From positions 11,776,576 through 11,840,575 of the forward strand of contig NC_092099.1 in NCBI RefSeq assembly GCF_045679555.1: a stretch of 64,000 nt of DNA. Direction: 5' to 3'. This stretch comes from Salvelinus alpinus. Lineage: Eukaryota > Chordata > Actinopteri > Salmoniformes > Salmonidae. Under the pieces are notes generated by a model, which saw only the letters and a list, made by a program, of their open reading frames with translations, searched no databases and had not been told where the DNA came from. Shown piece after piece: positions 57,999-64,000 of this stretch. Made by a program: the position numbers and the translations under genes. How positions within the stretch are numbered: position 1 is the stretch's first letter; every line of letters begins with the position of its first letter.

Positions 57999-60673
57999 GT
58001 ATGTTCACTCTACTTTCTTATCGAACACTGGCTGATAAGTTTCCCATTCTTTGTCTTGCGCCATGCCTCATTTGCGCTGGCACCGCACAACCGCTAACAG
58101 TACCTAGCGCAGCATTCTCTCAACTCAAGCTCGTTCATCTTTTGTGTTGATTGAGGTCGACTTCGAGGGGACATTTCACAAATATACAAGTTTGTGTTTT
58201 TAGTCTTTTTTTTTACGCATGCCATGTTAGTGTTAAGCTAGCAGATAAGCATGGAAGTCATTATGTTTTGTTTTCTTATTTTTCTTTCCTGACATGTTTT
58301 TACATTGATCTGACTGCAACAAATAATCACATTTAGTTGTTCTGTAGAGAACTACATGGACAAAATTCAAAGAGTCTAATAGTTTATACATTTCCTTTAT
58401 TTTAGTGGGTGAAGTTATACAATTAGCCAATGAAGGCCACTGAACTCAGCAAGTTTGCTCCCTTAACGATCAGAATGTCAATATAACCTCAGACATTTGA
58501 GTGGTTAGCTGTTTGCCCCATGGCTCTATACATGAACCAAAGGGTAGTCTTGCAAATTCGAAAATGCCTTTCTGGGTGTGACATTCATAGTGTTTAGTCA
58601 GAGAATGTTTGTTCAGCCTGTATAAGCCTAGGCTATTTACCTACACAGCATGCTTCTGTAAATGTGATGTGTAGCCACCTGTGTTTACTATAATAACCAC
58701 CTGCACAGCTGTCAAGACAAAATTAGCAAGTTAGCTACTTTATTGAAATCTGCTCCGTTCATCTCCATTTTCTGTATTTTAAGATGAGATACAGCCTACA
58801 TGACTAATACACCTTCTCAATGTTTCAGTATCCTAAATCATGGCCTTAAACCAATAGCCTATTTTTTGCATTACATACCATGCACGACAGCCTGTTCAGG
58901 AAATTCTGCGTTCAAATGCGATGACAATTGTGCATTTCTGTGCTATGTGTTGCTACTTCAGGGGCACTTTACAGTACAGCCCTCCAGTTAAGGCACATGG
59001 GTGGGGGGGGGCTCATGACTGTAAGGCCCGGTTTTGTGAGGTTGTGTAAATGTGGGTCAGACATTATTGTAGTCAGACCTAATACTCCACTCAACGGAGG
59101 GTAGGCAGCTCTGTTGTGGGACCTGGGCGCGCCTGCAACACACGTAGTCTAACACAGACCTACTAAGAAGGTTATGCAGTGCCATGTGACTTCAGCGATC
59201 CTGCCACTGTACTTGTCAGAAGGAACGGTTAAAGGAGGAAATAACTGTTACATGTTTTATTCTGTGTTTCCCCCTTTTCTCTGTCTTGGGGTATAGTCTG
59301 TTTCTCTGTTTGCTGACCGTGCTGGCCCAAGCCATTTAGCCTGTTATTACCTAATGGATCAAGTTATTTTTTTTCTTCCGTGGGAGTAACTAATGCGTGT
59401 CACAGTGTTCTAGTTGGGGCGTAATTGCTGCGTGTCCTGGCCAGATGAATCCCATTCTGTGTCGGAGGAGAGGGAGGCAGGGAGCAGACTTCTGTCTAGA
59501 GATGGGTTCCATCCCAATTGGCACAGTATTCGCTTGACCAGAGCCCATAGGTAGTGGACTTTATATGGGAAATGGTGTCATTTGGGACAGAGACAGGGTT
59601 GACGTCACACTTGCCTAATCCCGTCTGCTTTTAGGATCACCTGGCTGCTTCTCATGATCTGCCTGGCTCGAATACCTAGCCTGCTTTTCAACTAACAGGC
59701 CGAACAAAGTAGGATAGAGGAACAGAATTGAACTGCCTTAAGGCGCTACTCTGAGGATACTGTAACCATTGTTAGCTTTTCCCAGCGTGCTCATTACCCA
59801 CATTTATTTTCCCTCCGTAAAGGTGTAGGTCATTGATGGACTAATGAGTCACATTGGAAATGGATCCGTTTAGTAAATGCTACTAGCTGAATCCCTAAGC
59901 ACTGGCTTAAACAACAGTGGGTCTGGTTGCACCAGGAGTAATCAGTGCTGGGACTGACGCTCACTGAAGAGGGATGGATGTGACATTGAGGGAGTTCCAG
60001 CTAGAATGTTCTTCAGCATGGTTGGCATGTCAGCGAAACTCCCTCCCTCTGCCAGTAGGATGTCTTTACTCTTGGCAGGACGCGAACCGTGCGGGCATTA
60101 GGCGAGTTTAGCGTCTTAATCACAGCACTTAGCTATATATAATGCTATTTAAACCCTGTTGCATGCCAGCCATGCCCGTTGGCTGGTGGCTCCCCCTATA
60201 CCTCGGTGAGCGTGTGAATCTGGTAACCCGGTGTGTCACTTTAACCTGCAAGGCTAATGATTGCAAAGATTTATTGGGGCCCTCTATTATTGATCAATAC
60301 CACCATACATCACTCACTGGTTGATAAGTATGTGCAGCAGGCTGATGGTATCACGGGTTGGGCGCTATGACTTCATTTCTTTCTTTGCCAACTCAAAAAA
60401 GCATTCCAATCTCCGTAGATTGGGCCTATGTAAAACAGTCTATTTAAAAAATTAACAGGATGGCCTGTATGTAATTAAATTATTTGAGAAAATATCCCTT
60501 TCAAACTGCGATGCTATATTGTCCGAGTATATTAGGCCTATATTTAGAGAATTTTAAATGGCTTTTGCCTTAAAGTTCCTTTTCCAAATGGTTCTTTTAA
60601 GCCGTAGAGGTGACTTAATTACAACATGTTTACATAAGAGCTCCCTCTTAATCTGATCCTTAGGGATCTAGAG
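57999..60673 (+). other. fmnl2 intron 1, mostly unassigned
   Basis: Apart from one MITE copy at 59505-59593 no feature was recognised. It is AT-rich with a G run at 59005-59013. Confidence 0.4.
59505..59593. repeat. Palindromic MITE, copy 15
   Basis: catcccaattggcacagtat and ggtgtcatttgggaca arms. It is the only copy found outside mylk in the window. Confidence 0.7.
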
Positions 60674-61284
60674 CGGTGGTCACCATGGTCGATCGTCAAG
60701 GCATTCCTAGTCGATCACCAAACATTTCTGTAGAAAAACCAATGGTAAAGGTTTGTGCTCTTTGTTGTGTGTTGCGCTGTTGGCGGTAGGTGCACTTGAT
60801 TCAGAAGCCTAGGTAGGCAAAGTGTTTCCATTTTTAACCATTTCATTTTGTCTAAAAGAAAAACTCAGCCTACCTGGCGAACTGGGAGAGCTGTGGCCAA
60901 ATGAAGTGTGCCTACTGCGCTGTCCAATCGGATAGCTCAAATCACCATGCCTACAGCTTCCACGACCCTGGCCACAGCAACATTTTATACTAGCCTACTT
61001 GACATTTCATAACGTTTAAAACCATGACCAGAGAGAGACTGTCAAAGAGTACAGCAAATAGATTCTGTTTTTATGAGTGAGTTCATGTTGAAGATTTTAA
61101 TTCAGCACTGTCAACACTGTTTTTATTCAACACTTTTACAAAACATAAAATGCACTTCTCCCTACTTCCACTCACGCTGCAGCTGAAATGAACGAGTAGC
61201 TAAATGTATTAATAGGCCTGTGTTTTTATTATTATTATTATTATTTTAATATTGAGGAAAATGTCACTTTCTCTGGTCAAATCA

Positions 61285-62680
61285 AATAAACGTTTATTTG
61301 TCACGTGCATCGAATACTTGCAGCCTCTAACCAACAGCGCATTTTTTTTTTAAACAAGGTATTAGGTGAACAATAGGTAAGTAAAAAAGTAAAAAAACAG
61401 TGAAAAATAAGGCTATATACAGTAGCGAGGCTATATACAGGCACCAGTTAGTCAGGCTGATTGAGGGAGTATGTACATGTAGATATGGTTAAAGTGACTA
61501 TGCATACATGATAAACAGAGAGTAGCAGTAGCGTCAAAAAGGGGTTGGTGGATGGTGGGTGGCGGGAAACTATGCAGATAGCCCGGTTAGCCAATGTGCG
61601 GGGACACTGGTTGGTCGAGCTAATTGAGGTAGTATGTATATGAATGTATAGTTAAAGTGACAATGCATATATGATAAACAGAGAGTAGCAGCACTGTAAA
61701 AGAGGGGTTGGGCTCCTGTTCAGGAGTCTTATGGCTTGGGGTAAAAACTGTTGAGAAGCCTTTTTGTCCTAGACTTGGCACTCCGGTACCGCTTGCCATG
61801 CGGTAGTAGAGAGAACAGTCTTTGACTGGGGTTGCTGGGGTCCTTGACAATTTTTAGGGCCTTCCTCTGACGCTGCCTGGTGTAGACGTCCTGGATGGCA
61901 GGCAACTTTGCCCCAGTGATGTACTGGGCCGTATGCACTACCCTCTGTAGTGCTTTGCGGTCAGAGGCCAAGCAATTGCCGTACCAGGCAGTGATGCAAC
62001 CAGTCAGGATGCTCTCGATGTTGCAGCTGTAGAACCTTTTGAGGCTCTGAGGACACATGCCAAATCTTTTCAGTTTCCTGAGGGGGAATAGGCGTTGTCG
62101 TGCCCTCTTCACGACTGTCTTGGTGTGTTTGGACCATTCTAGTTTGTTGGTGATGTGGACACCAAGGAACTTGAAGCTCTCAACCTGCTCCACTATAGCC
62201 CCGTCGGTGAGAATGGGGGCGTGCTCGGTCCTCCTTTTCCTGTAGTCCACAATTATCTCCTTAGTCTTGGTTACGTTGAGGGATAGGTTGTTATTCTGGC
62301 ACCACCCGGCCAGGTCTCTGACCTCCTCCCTATAGGCTGTCTCGTCGTTGTCCGTGATCGGGCCTACCACTGTTGTGTCGTCTGCAAACTTAATGATGGT
62401 GTTGGACTCGTGCCTGGCCATGCAGTCGTGGGTGAACAGGGAGTACAGGAGGGGACTGAGCACGCACCCCTGAGGGGCTCCAGTGTTGAGGATCAGCGTG
62501 GCAGATTTGTTGCTACCTACCCTCACCACCTGGGGGCGGGCCGTCATGAAGTCCAGGATCCAGTTGCAGAGGGAGGTGTTTAGTCCCAAGATCCTTAGCT
62601 TAGTGATGAGCTTTGAGGGTACTATGGTGTTGAACGCTGAGCTGTAGTAAATTAATAGTATTCTCACGTAGGTGTCATAG
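61285..62680 (-). mobile_element. LINE (CR1/L2/Rex-like) with a long reverse transcriptase frame
   Basis: A 312-codon minus-strand frame (61729-62667) has [34 protein letters not shown] (about residues 63-80), the catalytic FADDTTVV (94-101), then [20 protein letters not shown] and [17 protein letters not shown] near the C-terminus. The first catalytic Asp of motif A is Tyr here (LIYYSSAF), and the N-terminus is missing, so it cannot be active. The 3' end is at the low coordinate ('caaataaacgtttatttgtc'). Confidence 0.88.
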
Positions 62681-62842
62681 GAACAACATGAATTTGTGCA
62701 TGAGGCATATGCGGCGCGACTTGAGGTGGAAGACTGTGTCCCCTCTCTCTGGAAAGTCTCACCGTAGAAAAGGAGAGAGCAGGGGCCGTGAGAGGCGGAC
62801 CCTCTGCTGATTTCTCCCTCCCTCCACTCAGACTAATTTTCT

Positions 62843-63020
62843 GTTCAAAACAACTGGGAACTTGGAAATCTCTGACTTCCGACTTCAGTGTGTTCAAGAC
62901 TACTGGGAACTCGGAAATCTCTGACTTCCGACTTCAGTGCGTTCAAGACTACTGGGAACTTGGAAATCTCTGACTTCCGACTTCAGTGCGTTCAAGACTA
63001 CTGGGAACTCGGAAAGAAAC
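62843..63020. repeat. 49-bp tandem repeat
   Basis: Units start at 62843, 62892, 62941 and 62990 (the last partial). Each contains 'actgggaact(c/t)ggaaatc' and 'gacttccgacttcagtg'. The following bases hold inverted pieces of the same motif ('ttccaagtcggaaactcggg'), so the array can fold. Confidence 0.9.
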
Positions 63021-63664
63021 GGTCATCCAACTCGGAATTCCAAGTCGGAAACTCGGGCATCTTTCTAGAGCTCTGATCTGAAGATCACGAACATTATGAT
63101 TGGACCTTGTTAATTTCCTGAGTTCCCAGTTGTCTTGAAAGCACCATGACCATCAGATGCAGGTACCATCAGTCCAGTAAAATACAATAGCTAATTATTT
63201 CAATTTATGCTCAGCTGTGCCTCGCAAGTGCTACACGAACTGATCTATTTTATCATCAAAGCTCGAGTTTTGAAATATGAGAAGAACAATATTGGCAGGC
63301 CAAGCATATAGCCAATATGCTGTGATAATGTATTAGGCCTACTGCACAAACCTCATTCCTACAGAACAGTTTTGAATAGGTTAGTTACATTTTCTAAGTC
63401 ATGTTGCTTTTTGACTGGTGATCTTGACTCAAAAAAGGTTGGTGTCCACTGATCCAAAGGGTAGCTGGGTAGCTGCGAAGGCCCCGCCAGCTCCTACATT
63501 AAGAAACCAGGTGGATTTAACAAGGTTGGGAGGGATTTGACTAAATGAAAGCATTGACTTCTCCACAGACCCTGTAATGTTCAACCCAAAACAACTCTAT
63601 GTCCATGATCAGCAGACAGCTGTGCTTTTTTTAGGCTATGTGATGCACCTCATTACAGCTTTAT

Positions 63665-64000
63665 TGTCACGTCCTGACCATAGTTCTTGTGTGTTTTGCT
63701 TGTTTAGTGTTGGTCAGGACGTGAGCTGGGTGGGAATTCTATGTTGTGTGTCTAGTTTGTCTGTTTCTGTGCTCAGCCTAATATGGTTCTCAATCAGAGG
63801 CAGCTGTCAATCGTTGTCCCTGATTGAGAATCATATATAGGTGGCTTGTTTTATGTTGGGATTTTGTGGGTGGTTGTCTCCTGTGTCAGTGTTTGTGCCA
63901 CACGGGACTGTGACGGTTAGTAGGTTTGTTGTTTTGTATTCTTGTCTAGTTTTCATGTCATTAAATTATGGAAACTTACCACGCTGCAGATTGGTCCTCC
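63665..64000 (+). mobile_element. LTR-like sequence, cut by window end
   Basis: It starts 'tgtcacgtcctgaccatag' and includes 'caatcagaggcagctgtcaa', 'attgagaatcatatataggtg' (TATA-like) and 'cattaaattatggaaac'. This fits the LTR of a salmonid Gypsy-type retrotransposon as I remember it. The 3' end, and hence whether it is a solo LTR, is outside the window. Confidence 0.5.

Larger units (their letters stand above)
60674..63451. mobile_element. hAT element in fmnl2 intron 1, with nested insertions
   Basis: Termini cggtggtcaccatggtcgat and ggttggtgtccactg are inverted. The flanks atctagag (60666-60673) and atccaaag (63452-63459) agree at 6 of 8 positions. No transposase frame was seen. It contains a LINE (61285-62680) and a 49-bp tandem array. 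Confidence 0.7.

Overview
The window looks like nuclear DNA of a salmonid fish (trout, salmon or char). The basis is a vertebrate exon/intron gene with teleost-type protein sequence, set in a dense background of repeats I recognise from salmonid genomes: many Tc1-like transposons, a palindromic MITE with the core TCCCAAATGGCACCCTA, an L2-like LINE and SINEs ending in the 'gtcgctctggataagag' tail, CR1/L2/Rex-type LINE fragments, and hAT elements with 8-bp target duplications. The species cannot be fixed from this sequence.

Region 1 (1-39.8 kb, + strand) is the 3' two thirds of a smooth-muscle/non-muscle myosin light chain kinase gene (mylk). I resolved 21 consecutive coding exons (3178-38271). 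Their splice phases join into one open frame of about 1,222 codons plus the stop. In order they encode two Ig domains, a linker with four DFR/DFK-x-x-L actin-binding motifs, an Ig domain split over two exons, a linker, another Ig domain, a fibronectin type III domain, the Ser/Thr kinase domain, the autoinhibitory/calmodulin-binding segment, and the C-terminal telokin-type Ig domain ending in a Glu tail. The upstream exons lie outside the window. Introns are 0.1-12 kb and carry 14 copies of the palindromic MITE, two minisatellites, an L2 LINE, several Tc1 elements, and a LINE relic that holds a 32-bp copy of the telokin exon.

Region 2 (about 39.8-57.9 kb) is intergenic and contains six Tc1 copies or fragments of different lineages, hAT elements and a 5S-rRNA-like relic. 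On the minus strand it holds a degraded butyrophilin/MOG-like Ig V exon (46518-48057). A Tc1 element splits that exon just before its Y-x-C motif, while both splice sites remain. There are also weak hints of further degraded minus-strand coding sequence at 39.9-40.3 and 43.3-43.9 kb.

Region 3 (57885-64000, + strand) begins with the first coding exon of a formin-like gene matching FMNL2 (38 residues, N-myristoylation-type start MGNAGS). It continues into its first intron, which contains a 2.8-kb hAT element with a nested LINE and a 49-bp tandem array, and an LTR-like sequence cut by the window edge.

Mylk and fmnl2 are both linked to actomyosin (myosin light chain phosphorylation; actin filament elongation), but nothing in the sequence shows co-regulation. 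Their adjacency is probably a fact of synteny only.
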